A stretch of DNA of 64,000 nt from Chryseobacterium sp. GVT01B (GTDB lineage Bacteria; Bacteroidota; Bacteroidia; Flavobacteriales; Weeksellaceae). Shown here in pieces: positions 9,914 through 18,166 of this stretch; positions within the stretch are counted from its first letter, which is position 1, and every line of letters starts with the position of its first letter. The stretch lies in the NCBI RefSeq assembly GCF_019970045.1, contig NZ_JAHXYI010000001.1:558001-622000 (forward strand). Reading direction: 5' to 3'. The translations under genes were made by a program, and so were the position numbers. A model generated the notes under the pieces. That model did not search any database. It was not told the DNA's origin and worked only from the letters and a program-made list of their open reading frames with translations.

Positions 9914-11530
9914 ATGAAAAACACTAAAATCATCCAGGATTTAGAGAAATTAGGGATTAAAGGAAACTATGAAGTAGTGTACAATCCTTCTTATGAAGAA
10001 TTATACCAGGCTGAAGTTTCTTCTGAAAATCAGGGATTTGAGAAAGCTGAACTTACAGAATCTGGCGCGGTATCAGTAAAAACAGGAATTTTCACAGGTC
10101 GTTCACCTAAAGACAGATATATTGTTCAGGATGATGTTACAAGAGATACAATTTTCTGGGATGGTAAAGTAAACTTACCTACTACTGCAGAAATTTTCGG
10201 GTCTTGTAAAGAACTAGTGCTGAACCAGCTTGCTGAATCTAAAAAGATTTATGTAGTAGATACATTCTGCGGAACGAATGCAGATACGAGGCTTAAAGTA
10301 AGATTTATCGTTGAAGTAGCATGGCAGGCGCATTTTGTTACTAATATGTTTATTCGTCCTTCTCACTATGAGCTTGAAAACTTTGGAGAACCTGATTTCA
10401 CAGTAATCAACGGTTCTAAAACAATCAACCCTAACTGGGAAGCTCAAGGATTGAATTCTGAAAACTTCATCATGTTCAACCTTACTGAAAAATTACAGAT
10501 CATCGGAGGTACATGGTACGGAGGTGAGATGAAAAAAGGGATGTTCGCGATGATGAACTATTACCTTCCATTAAAAGGGATGGCTTCAATGCACTGCTCT
10601 GCTAACGTAGGAGAAAAAGGTGATGTAGCTCTTTTCTTTGGTCTTTCAGGAACAGGAAAAACTACTTTGTCTGCAGATCCGAAAAGATACCTTATCGGTG
10701 ATGACGAGCATGGTTGGGATAATAACGGAGTATTCAACTATGAAGGTGGATGTTATGCTAAAGTTATCGACTTATCAGAAGAAAAAGAACCGGATATCTT
10801 CGCTGCCATCAAAAGAGATGCGCTTCTTGAAAACGTTGTTGTGAACAATGGAGTAGCAGATTATACAGACGGATCAATCACAGAAAATACAAGAGTTTCT
10901 TATCCAATTTATCATATCAACAAAATTGTATTACCATCTAAGGCTGGTCATGCGAAGAAGATCGTTTATCTTTCTGCAGATGCATTCGGAGTACTTCCTC
11001 CGGTTTCTATCTTGAATGAAGATCAGGCTCAATACCACTTCCTTTGCGGTTATACATCAAAATTGGCAGGAACAGAAAGAGGAATTACTGAACCTCAGCC
11101 ATCTTTCTCTCCGGCATTTGGTGAAGCATTCCTTACATTACATCCAACAATGTACTCTAAAACATTGATCGGTAAAATGCAGGAACACGGAGCTAAAGCT
11201 TATTTGGTGAACACAGGTTGGAATGGTACCGGAAAGAGAATCTCTCTGAAAGATACAAGAGCAATCATTGATGCAATCATTGATGGTTCTATCGATAATG
11301 CTCCTAAAACTCAGGTTCCAATTATGAACCTTGAGATTCCTACTGAATTGCCAAATGTTTCTACAGGTATTTTAGATCCTAGAGATACTTACGAGAGTGC
11401 TTCAGAATGGGAAGAAAAAGCAAAAGATCTTGCTTCAAGATATATCAAGAACTTTGAACAGTACTGTGATACTGAGGAAGGTAAGAAATTAGTTGCTTCA
11501 GGACCTCAATTACAGGAACAAACTATCTAA
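9914..11530 (+). CDS. pckA: phosphoenolpyruvate carboxykinase (ATP)
   Basis: 538 residues, normal for the ATP-dependent class. The enzyme converts oxaloacetate plus ATP to phosphoenolpyruvate and CO2, the entry step of gluconeogenesis. Seen motifs: [12 protein letters not shown] (about 60-71), the kinase-1a loop [13 protein letters not shown] (243-255), and the metal-binding stretch [10 protein letters not shown] (261-270). The loop form GLSGTGKT and overall length separate it from the GTP-dependent enzyme. The gene stands alone with its own promoter and a terminator shared with the convergent aroQ. Confidence 0.97.
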   Translation: MKNTKIIQDLEKLGIKGNYEVVYNPSYEELYQAEVSSENQGFEKAELTESGAVSVKTGIFTGRSPKDRYIVQDDVTRDTIFWDGKVNLPTTAEIFGSCKELVLNQLAESKKIYVVDTFCGTNADTRLKVRFIVEVAWQAHFVTNMFIRPSHYELENFGEPDFTVINGSKTINPNWEAQGLNSENFIMFNLTEKLQIIGGTWYGGEMKKGMFAMMNYYLPLKGMASMHCSANVGEKGDVALFFGLSGTGKTTLSADPKRYLIGDDEHGWDNNGVFNYEGGCYAKVIDLSEEKEPDIFAAIKRDALLENVVVNNGVADYTDGSITENTRVSYPIYHINKIVLPSKAGHAKKIVYLSADAFGVLPPVSILNEDQAQYHFLCGYTSKLAGTERGITEPQPSFSPAFGEAFLTLHPTMYSKTLIGKMQEHGAKAYLVNTGWNGTGKRISLKDTRAIIDAIIDGSIDNAPKTQVPIMNLEIPTELPNVSTGILDPRDTYESASEWEEKAKDLASRYIKNFEQYCDTEEGKKLVASGPQLQEQTI

Positions 11531-11550
11531 TAGTTATTAATAGCATACAA

Positions 11551-11580
11551 AAAGCCTCATCATTGATGAGGCTTTTTTAT
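11551..11580. terminator. bidirectional terminator between pckA and aroQ
   Basis: A stem of at least 10 bp (AAAGCCTCAT / ATGAGGCTTT) has a T run on the plus strand and an A run before it that reads as T on the minus strand. It can end both convergent genes. Confidence 0.9.
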
Positions 11581-11627
11581 TTTTTATATATGCTGTGCAA
11601 TCTATAGGAAGAATATAAATCGAAAAA

Positions 11628-12035
11628 TTATTTTAAACTTAATAAAGCCAATCTATATCCGTCCATTCCAAAACCAGATAAAACTGCATCCGTATTAGCT
11701 GCTGTCACAGATTTCTGCCTGAATTCCTCTCTTTTGTAGATATTACTGATATGAACTTCAACCTTTGGTTTTCTAATGTTTTTCAAACAGTCAGCTATTG
11801 CATAAGAATAATGGGTAAAAGCTCCTGGATTAATCACGACGGCATCAAAGTCATCTTCCTGAAGCCTGTTGATAAGCTCTCCTTCAATATTTGACTGATA
11901 ATATTTTAATTCATGAGATTGAAACTCGGATTTTAAAATTTCCAAATAGCTTTCCATAGAAACATTTCCATAGATTTCAGGTTCTCTGGTGCCTAACAGG
12001 TTGAGGTTAGGTCCGTTTATAATCAAAACTTTCAT
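11628..12035 (-). CDS. aroQ: type II 3-dehydroquinate dehydratase
   Basis: 135 residues, slightly shorter than the usual ~145. The enzyme dehydrates 3-dehydroquinate to 3-dehydroshikimate in aromatic amino-acid synthesis. The type II signatures are present: IINGPNLNLLGTREPEIYG at the N-terminus with the flexible-loop Arg17 and catalytic Tyr22, NIEGELI, INPGAFTHYSYAI with Asn69, and VEVHISNIYKREEFR with the catalytic His95. It reads opposite to pckA and shares its terminator. Confidence 0.95.
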   Translation of the reverse strand: MKVLIINGPNLNLLGTREPEIYGNVSMESYLEILKSEFQSHELKYYQSNIEGELINRLQEDDFDAVVINPGAFTHYSYAIADCLKNIRKPKVEVHISNIYKREEFRQKSVTAANTDAVLSGFGMDGYRLALLSLK

Positions 12036-12232
12036 ACTATAAATTTAGAAACTTTTTTTAATTAATGATCAGAAATTTCAGCATAGATTGACTTTTATTG
12101 AATTGAATTATTAATAATGATATTTGTCATGTTTGATAAAATGACAATAACTACAACTCCTTGCAGTAATGGGTTTTATTAAAATCTTATGTTAATTTTT
12201 GAAAAATTATCATGAAAAAACAATAAGTCTAC

Positions 12233-12263
12233 TTGTTTTGTAGACTAAAAGTTTTTAGCTTTG
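12233..12263 (+). promoter_or_regulatory. promoter of the riboswitch-controlled susCD operon
   Basis: TTG at 12233-12235, a 20-base spacer, then TAGCTTTG at 12256-12263. The predicted transcript would begin shortly before the riboswitch aptamer at 12281. Confidence 0.8.
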
Positions 12264-12280
12264 CAACCATATTTCGATCG

Positions 12281-12377
12281 GCTTATAAAGAAAGATGGAG
12301 GGAACTGACCCTATGAAATCTTGACAACCTACCTATTGGGCAAGGTGTTACGTTCAGCCTATTAAGGAAAAATAAGC
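12281..12377 (+). promoter_or_regulatory. SAM-I-type (S-box) riboswitch
   Basis: The conserved S-box core can be read in order: GATGGAGGGA at 12294-12303, CTGACCCTATGAAATC at 12305-12320 (P2 formed by GGG and CCC), TTGACAACCT, then CAAGGTG at 12341-12347 and TTCAGCC near 12353-12359. The outer P1 helix pairs GCTTAT (12281-12286) with ATAAGC (12372-12377). This is the SAM-binding fold that turns off methionine and SAM genes when SAM is plentiful. It sits 85 bases before a susC gene instead of a biosynthetic gene. The 3' P4 hairpin is short or absent, so it may be a variant of the SAM-I/SAM-IV clan. Confidence 0.83.
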
Positions 12378-12400
12378 AATTGGTTAATCGTATTTATCGA

Positions 12401-12437
12401 TGCCCTTTGCTGACTTTTCTGCAAAGGGCAAAATTTT
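12401..12437 (+). terminator. hairpin downstream of the SAM riboswitch, likely expression platform
   Basis: A 10-bp perfect stem (TGCCCTTTGC / GCAAAGGGCA) with a 10-base loop is followed by AAATTTTAAT. It lies between the aptamer and the susC ATG, where a transcription attenuator is expected. The T run is weak, so it could instead mask translation. Confidence 0.6.
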
Positions 12438-12461
12438 AATATATGATAAATAAAATTGATT

Positions 12462-15395
12462 ATGATTAGCAAAAACCTATTCTCTGCTAAAGCCTGGATT
12501 CCTCCGGTTGCTGCATTTTTTCTTGGAGTTACCGGTGTACATGCACAGAATTCCAAGCCGAAAAAGGATAGCCTTCATGAAAAAGAAATTGATGAAGTTG
12601 TAGTGGTAGCCTATGGAAAAGCTAAAAGAAACAGCTATACCGGTTCCGTTGCTACAATTTCAAGTGATAAGATCAATAACAGACCTGTAACCAATATTAC
12701 CAAAGCATTGGAAGGGCAGGTTGCCGGGATTCAGACAACAAGTGCATCGGGACAGCCTGGTGCGGTTTCTACCATCCGGATCAGGGGGATTGGTTCAATA
12801 AGTGCTTCCAGCGATCCGTTATATGTGGTAGACGGAATTCCTTTTGACGGAAATATTAACTCTATAAGCCCAAGTGATATTGAATCCATCAGTGTTTTAA
12901 AAGATGCTACAGCAAGTGCGCTTTATGGATCAAGAGGAGCAAACGGGATTATCATCATTACCACAAAATCAGGTAAAAAAGGAGAAGCGAAAGTTAATTT
13001 TAATATCAGTCAAGGATTCTCTGGAAGAGCTGTAAAAGATTACGAACAGGTAAATACAGATCAATACTTTCAATTATATTGGGAAGCCTTGAGAAACGGA
13101 TACCAGTCTGGAAAAGTATCTTCTCAGCAGGCAGCTCAGATGGCAACAGATAATCTTGTTTCGACTCTTGGGATCAATCCATATGGAACTGCTTATCCAA
13201 AACCAGTAGGAACAGATGGAAAACTATTACCAGGTGCATCACCACTTTGGAATGACGACTGGAGAGATATCCTGCAGAGAGTGGCTTCAAGAAATCAGGT
13301 GGATCTTGATATCAGCGGAGGAAGTGAAAAAAGTAATTATTTCTTTTCATTGGGGTATCTGGATGATAAAGGAATGGCGATTGAATCAGGATTTAAAAGG
13401 TATAATACCAGATTAAAGATCAATTCTGAAGTAAAAAAATGGCTGAATGTTGGGGTGAACTTAAGCTATACAAACAGTATTCAACAGGCGCCGACTTCTT
13501 CAGATTCTAAGGCCAGCAATATTATCAATGCTGCAAGATTTATTCCTTCATTCTATCCTTATTATGAAAGAAATGCAGACGGAACTTATATTCTGGATGC
13601 TGATGGAAATCCGATTTATGATTTTGGAAAGTATAGACCTACCAATGCACTTCAAAATCAGAATGCAGCTGCAACTCTGCCATTAGATAAAAACGAAAAT
13701 AAAGAAGATAATTTCTCAGGAAAAGGATTCATGGAATTCACTTTCTTACCGGAGTTGAAATTCAAGACGAGTTTTTCTGTTGATTTGGTGAATTACAACG
13801 GACATTATTATTCGAATCCATTGCTGGGACAGGGCGCTGAGATTGGAGGTTCAGTAACGAAAACCAATACCAGAACACTTTCTTATACAACCAGCAATAT
13901 TCTGACATACGATAAGAAATTTGGGAAACACCACGTAAATGCTCTGGCAGGACATGAATTCTATAAATACGATTATCAAACTATTTCAGGAACAAGAAGT
14001 CAGTTCTCACTGCCTTATTACTATGAGCCGGATGCTGCTTCTCTGCTTGGAAGTTTCAGTGGAAACAGTAATAAATTAAGCTTATTGAGTTTCCTGGGAA
14101 AAGTAGAGTATGATTATAACAATACTTACTTTTTATCAGCATCAGGAAGAGCAGACAGTTCTTCAAGATTTGCGAAGGATAACAGATGGGGGAGATTCTG
14201 GTCAGTGGGAGGTTCATGGAAGATTTCAAATGAAGAATTTGTGAAAAGCCTGAATGTCTTTAATCAATTGACATTGCGTGCCAGCTACGGAGGACAAGGA
14301 AATGATAAATTACTTAGACCTAACGGGCAGCCGCTTTATTATGCTTATCAGGAGTTGTACAGATTTATCAGCCTTGGTGGAGAACCGGGAACAACCCTTG
14401 AAAAAACGTCTACCAATAATGTAAAGTGGGAAACGAACCTTAATTTGAATGTAGGATTGGAGTTCGCGATTCTGAATAACAGAGTTAAAGGAAATATCGA
14501 ATACTTCAAAAGAAAAAGCCAGGATCTTCTGTTTAATATGCCGGTTGCGCCGTCGTTGGGAATCAGTGATTATCCGGCGAATATCGGAACAATTCAGAAT
14601 ACAGGATTTGAATTTTCATTATTCACAACTCCCGTTAAGAATGATAATTTCCAGTGGAATGTAGATGTAAACCTGAGTACTTTAAATAATAAAGTGACCA
14701 AATTACCAGGAGGTTCTCTTGTGGTGGGTAGCAAGTTATTAACGGTAGGAGGTTCTGTATATGATTTCTTTATTCCGGAATGGGTGGGTGTAGATCCAAG
14801 CAATGGAAAGCCATTGTGGAAAACGGTCTCTACAGATGCCAGCGGAAATTCAGTTGAAGGAACCACTTCGGAATATTCAAAAGCTACAAAACTTTTACAA
14901 GGTTCCGCATTACCTAAACTGACCGGAGGTATCAGTACAAGTATTACCTATAAGAATTTTGATTTTTCAGGATTACTGACATTCAAGATCGGAGGGAAGA
15001 TTCTGGATACCGACTATACTTCCATTATGCACAACGGAAGTGCCGGCGGACGTGCATGGAGCGCAGAAATGTTAAACAGATGGACCCCAGAAAATCCTTA
15101 TACGGATGTTCCGGGATTGAGTACCACAACGAATAACTGGACCTCAACATCTTCAAGATTCCTATACTCCGGAACGTATGCAAGACTTAAAAATGTAAGC
15201 TTAGGATACACGCTTCCAGAAGATTATTTTGAGAAAATAGGATTGAAAAAGTTCAGAATTTATATCCAGGCAGAAAACCTTCTGACCTTCTATAAACATA
15301 AGGGAATGGATCCTGAGCAGGCATTGGACGGAACAACATATTACAGATATCCTGCAATGAGAACGATCACTTTTGGTCTTCAGGCAACACTTTAA
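12462..15395 (+). CDS. SusC/RagA-type TonB-dependent receptor under SAM-riboswitch control
   Basis: 977 residues from the ATG at 12462; a TTG two codons upstream is in frame but less likely. A signal peptide ends at VHAQ. A TonB box (EIDEVVVVAYG) follows at about residues 40-50, without the usual N-terminal carboxypeptidase-regulatory-like domain. The plug (IRGIGSISASSDPLYVVDGIPFDG; ALYGSRGANGIIIITTKSG) comes next, then a large barrel closing with the SusC end YARLKNVSLGYTLPEDYF and TFGLQATL. It is an outer-membrane importer energised by TonB and paired with the SusD 17 bases downstream. The riboswitch suggests a methionine- or SAM-linked substrate, by inference only. Confidence 0.93.
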   Translation: MISKNLFSAKAWIPPVAAFFLGVTGVHAQNSKPKKDSLHEKEIDEVVVVAYGKAKRNSYTGSVATISSDKINNRPVTNITKALEGQVAGIQTTSASGQPGAVSTIRIRGIGSISASSDPLYVVDGIPFDGNINSISPSDIESISVLKDATASALYGSRGANGIIIITTKSGKKGEAKVNFNISQGFSGRAVKDYEQVNTDQYFQLYWEALRNGYQSGKVSSQQAAQMATDNLVSTLGINPYGTAYPKPVGTDGKLLPGASPLWNDDWRDILQRVASRNQVDLDISGGSEKSNYFFSLGYLDDKGMAIESGFKRYNTRLKINSEVKKWLNVGVNLSYTNSIQQAPTSSDSKASNIINAARFIPSFYPYYERNADGTYILDADGNPIYDFGKYRPTNALQNQNAAATLPLDKNENKEDNFSGKGFMEFTFLPELKFKTSFSVDLVNYNGHYYSNPLLGQGAEIGGSVTKTNTRTLSYTTSNILTYDKKFGKHHVNALAGHEFYKYDYQTISGTRSQFSLPYYYEPDAASLLGSFSGNSNKLSLLSFLGKVEYDYNNTYFLSASGRADSSSRFAKDNRWGRFWSVGGSWKISNEEFVKSLNVFNQLTLRASYGGQGNDKLLRPNGQPLYYAYQELYRFISLGGEPGTTLEKTSTNNVKWETNLNLNVGLEFAILNNRVKGNIEYFKRKSQDLLFNMPVAPSLGISDYPANIGTIQNTGFEFSLFTTPVKNDNFQWNVDVNLSTLNNKVTKLPGGSLVVGSKLLTVGGSVYDFFIPEWVGVDPSNGKPLWKTVSTDASGNSVEGTTSEYSKATKLLQGSALPKLTGGISTSITYKNFDFSGLLTFKIGGKILDTDYTSIMHNGSAGGRAWSAEMLNRWTPENPYTDVPGLSTTTNNWTSTSSRFLYSGTYARLKNVSLGYTLPEDYFEKIGLKKFRIYIQAENLLTFYKHKGMDPEQALDGTTYYRYPAMRTITFGLQATL

Positions 15396-15412
15396 CCTTT
15401 AAAATTGAAAGA

Positions 15413-16906
15413 ATGAAAAAATTAAAATATCTATCGTTTGCTCTTATCGGATTTTTGTCGCTGACAAGCTGTGAAAGTGAGCTGGATACGGCTCCGACTG
15501 ATCAGGCCAGCAGCGTAGAAGTTTTCAAAACAGCCGAAAGTGCCGAAACAGTGGTGAATGGTACCTGGGCAAAATTTAATAATGATGGAACAACCTATGC
15601 CAATATCGGGTATTCCACTGTTTTAAGAGCCAGTGATGCCATGGGAAGTGATGTGGCGGTACTGACCAATAAATATGGTTTTGCTTCTACCTATGCTTTT
15701 ACAGAAATGGTGAACAGTACGGCAAGCAGACCTTTATTTATCTGGACGATGTTGTATTCAACCATCAATAATATGAATAATGTTATTACAAGAATTGATG
15801 GAACAGAAGGAAGTCAGGAGAAAAAAGATCAGGTGAAAGGACAGGCAAAAGCATTGCGTGCTTTCTGTTACCTTAATCTGGCGAGTTTTTATCAGTTCAG
15901 CTATCTTAAAGATAAGTCGGCTTTGACGGCTCCGATTTATACTGAACCTTCTACAACCAGTACGGTAGGAAAGAAAAGAGCAAGTCTTGAAGAAATGTAT
16001 ACTTTGATCAAAAGTGATCTTACTGATGCAGATAACCTGTTGAAAAGTTATACAAGAAACAATAAGGATAAGATCAACCGTGCTGTAGTCAACGGACTTC
16101 TTGCCAGAACTTATCTGAATACCGGTGAATGGAGCAAAGCTTCAGCATCTGCAAAAATCGCAAGAGAAGGTTTCCCTCTGATGGCTCCGGAAAAATATAA
16201 AGACGGCTTCAATGATATCAACAATGCAGAATGGATCTGGGGACACGGTCAGACACAGGAACAGTCCGATGAAAGTTATGCCTTCCATTATCTGGATGTT
16301 TCTTCATCAGGAAGTTATTATTATAGCTTTATGGCGGATCCTTATTTTAAAAATCTTTTTGATGCCAATGATATCAGGTCCCAGTTGTTTTCATGGGATG
16401 GACAGAAAGGAAGAGAAGGATTGCTGAGGTATGCTAAGTTTAAGTTTAAACCAACTCTTATTGCAGATATTGTCTACATGAGAGCTGCAGAAATGTATCT
16501 GATTGAAGCTGAAGCTGAAGCCAGAAACGGAAATGTATCTCAGGCAGTAACAGTCTTGAACCAGTTGAAAACAGCAAGAAATGCCAATATTTACAATGGT
16601 TCCTTATCACAAAATGACGCTGTAGCAGCAGTTTTGATTGAAAGAAGAAAAGAATTATTTGGAGAAGGGTTTTCCCTTTCAGATATTATCAGAACGCAGG
16701 GAACAGTAGTAAGAAAACCTTTTGTAGATGCTGATGGTAAACCTATAAAAGTTCAGATCACTACACCGGAAGGAACAGTGAAAACCGTAGATGGTAAAGG
16801 ACATTCTGTTCTTGATTTCCCTAATAAATCTGCTTTCACTCCAAATAGCAATTATTATTTATTCAGTATTCCACAGAGAGAAGCTGAAAACAACCCAAAC
16901 TTATAA
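15413..16906 (+). CDS. SusD/RagB family lipoprotein paired with the riboswitch-controlled SusC
   Basis: 497 residues. The lipoprotein signal ends LSLTSC with Cys19 as the lipid site. SusD features are visible: ASSVEVFKTAESAETVVNGTWA near the N-terminus, QAKALRAFCYLNLASFYQF at about 143-161, RAAEMYLIEAEAEARNGNVSQA and VLIERRKELFGEGFSLSDIIR in the C-terminal RagB part, and a final FSIPQREAENNPNL. It should lie on the outer membrane as the ligand-binding lid over the SusC barrel. It is the last gene before a terminator, so the operon is only susC-susD. Confidence 0.94.
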   Translation: MKKLKYLSFALIGFLSLTSCESELDTAPTDQASSVEVFKTAESAETVVNGTWAKFNNDGTTYANIGYSTVLRASDAMGSDVAVLTNKYGFASTYAFTEMVNSTASRPLFIWTMLYSTINNMNNVITRIDGTEGSQEKKDQVKGQAKALRAFCYLNLASFYQFSYLKDKSALTAPIYTEPSTTSTVGKKRASLEEMYTLIKSDLTDADNLLKSYTRNNKDKINRAVVNGLLARTYLNTGEWSKASASAKIAREGFPLMAPEKYKDGFNDINNAEWIWGHGQTQEQSDESYAFHYLDVSSSGSYYYSFMADPYFKNLFDANDIRSQLFSWDGQKGREGLLRYAKFKFKPTLIADIVYMRAAEMYLIEAEAEARNGNVSQAVTVLNQLKTARNANIYNGSLSQNDAVAAVLIERRKELFGEGFSLSDIIRTQGTVVRKPFVDADGKPIKVQITTPEGTVKTVDGKGHSVLDFPNKSAFTPNSNYYLFSIPQREAENNPNL

Positions 16907-16940
16907 GGAGACATACTTATAATTAGATTTGATTTTTTAA

Positions 16941-16967
16941 GCCACTGCTTTTGCGGTGGTTTTTTTA
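16941..16967 (+). terminator. terminator after the second susCD pair
   Basis: Stem CCACTGC / GCGGTGG (one G-T pair) with a T-rich loop, followed by seven T, 35 bases after the susD stop. Confidence 0.85.
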
Positions 16968-17110
16968 TTTCAAAAAACTGTAAAAAACAAAATCAGAATA
17001 GAAAATTCCTACTCTGATTTAAATAGATTTGAATTATTAATAAATTAGTCAGTCTTTTTCATGACTAGTCAATGAGATGAAACCCATAGATTACAAATTT
17101 ATAGTACATT

Positions 17111-17509
17111 CTATTCAACCAGTAAATGCTTGATAAGTAAAAAAATAAACAAAGCTACAGGAAACCAGAGGATAAAACCTGTGAACACGTAAGCTATTTT
17201 ATATTCAAAGTCATTAAATTTTATGGTATCTAATCTTTTTTTTCTGATAAAGGCAAAAAAGGGTATTGTTAATATAATGAAAAAGGCATATTTCACCAAC
17301 TTATTATTCGTTGAAAATCCCAGAATAGTAGAAATTTTATTGATTATAATAAATACAAAATCTACACTTTGAGGGATTAAAAAAAAAGTATAGAGGAATG
17401 TATAGATAAAAAAAACAAGAATGCTATTCATATAAGCATCACTATCAGTTTTATTTCGCTTTTTTAAAAACTGATAGATCATAAAAGGTATAAATAAAAA
17501 GTATTTCAT
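17111..17509 (-). CDS. small hydrophobic membrane protein, function unknown
   Basis: 132 residues, not recognised. Four hydrophobic stretches can be seen at about residues 1-15, 28-46, 50-64 and 73-83, with another near the C-terminus (AYVFTGFILWFPVALFIFLLI), so it is probably an integral inner-membrane protein. Lys/Arg clusters (KKRNK, RKKRLD) lie between them. A -7-like TAATTTTG on the minus strand (17518-17525) lies only nine bases before the ATG, which supports a real gene with a very short leader. It stands alone between two regions on the plus strand and has no informative neighbours. Confidence 0.6.
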   Translation of the reverse strand: MKYFLFIPFMIYQFLKKRNKTDSDAYMNSILVFFIYTFLYTFFLIPQSVDFVFIIINKISTILGFSTNNKLVKYAFFIILTIPFFAFIRKKRLDTIKFNDFEYKIAYVFTGFILWFPVALFIFLLIKHLLVE

Positions 17510-17683
17510 TTAGTATGCAAAATTAAGCTTTTGATTACTAATTAATGGGCCTTTAAAAGAGAACCTGTTAAGATGAATTTCTGTTTTATAAAAAATATTT
17601 ATTGATATTGTTTAACTTTTGAGTGATTTTGCTTTGAATTTCAACTTTTAAGATGAGTGGCTACCCATTTTAGAAAAAATCTC

Positions 17684-17691
17684 TACCTTTG
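17684..17691 (+). promoter_or_regulatory. -7 element for the small Cys-rich protein gene
   Basis: TACCTTTG matches TAnnTTTG and ends six bases before the ATG at 17697, so the leader would be very short. Confidence 0.55.
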
Positions 17692-17696
17692 TAACA

Positions 17697-18020
17697 ATGA
17701 ACCTCTTAAGATGGATACTGGCAATTTATTTCATGGCACTCTCATTGATGCCATGTGAAGACACATCCCATCCATTGAATACAGGTGATAATAAGGTTTC
17801 ATTAAGTATTAATAGTGCTCATTCTACAGAAAAAGGAGATATCTGTTCTCCGTTGTGTGCCTGCAGCTGTTGCCAGATGACGGTTTCAGCATTTAAGATG
17901 AATCCTTTATTAGAAATTCCGGATCAGATTCCTGCTTACTTTTCAAAGAAGATCCTATTCCACAAAAACGACTTTGCCTACCAGATTTACGATCCTATCT
18001 GGCAGCCTCCTAAAATTTAA
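17697..18020 (+). CDS. small Cys-rich exported protein preceding metal efflux genes (DUF6660-like)
   Basis: 107 residues. The N-terminus is hydrophobic (LLRWILAIYFMALSLMPC), either a signal peptide or a lipoprotein-like signal with Cys20. The centre holds a dense Cys motif, CSPLCACSCCQM (about residues 52-63), suited to bind metal ions. The C-terminus ends IYDPIWQPPKI. The family resembles the small DUF6660-type proteins that sit in front of CzcA genes in Bacteroidota. No enzymatic role is known. The tail and Cys layout recall the two small proteins at 28787-29149 and 31164-31532. A metallochaperone or metal-buffer role in the periplasm is inferred. Confidence 0.75.
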   Translation: MNLLRWILAIYFMALSLMPCEDTSHPLNTGDNKVSLSINSAHSTEKGDICSPLCACSCCQMTVSAFKMNPLLEIPDQIPAYFSKKILFHKNDFAYQIYDPIWQPPKI

Positions 18021-18076
18021 TTTTTATTGACTTTTAGAAAGTTATGCTTTCTAATACTTAACTGTGCTTGAAACTT

Positions 18077-18112
18077 TGCAATACCATTGCAGAGGTTTTC
18101 AGGATATTTTTG
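18077..18112 (+). promoter_or_regulatory. metal-type operator plus promoter in front of the czcA-tolC fusion
   Basis: The palindrome TGCAAT, ACC, ATTGCA occupies 18077-18091. Thirteen bases later comes TATTTTTG (18105-18112), a -7 element. The palindrome therefore covers the -33 region, a standard repressor position. The same palindrome with the same 13-base spacing precedes the P-type ATPase gene at 26162-26197. The Fur-family regulator at 25750-26169 is the likely binder, by inference. Confidence 0.7.
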
Positions 18113-18166
18113 CTGCAGTATTTTATACTGTGTGCATTCACTTTTCAATAAAAATTAAATTAAATC

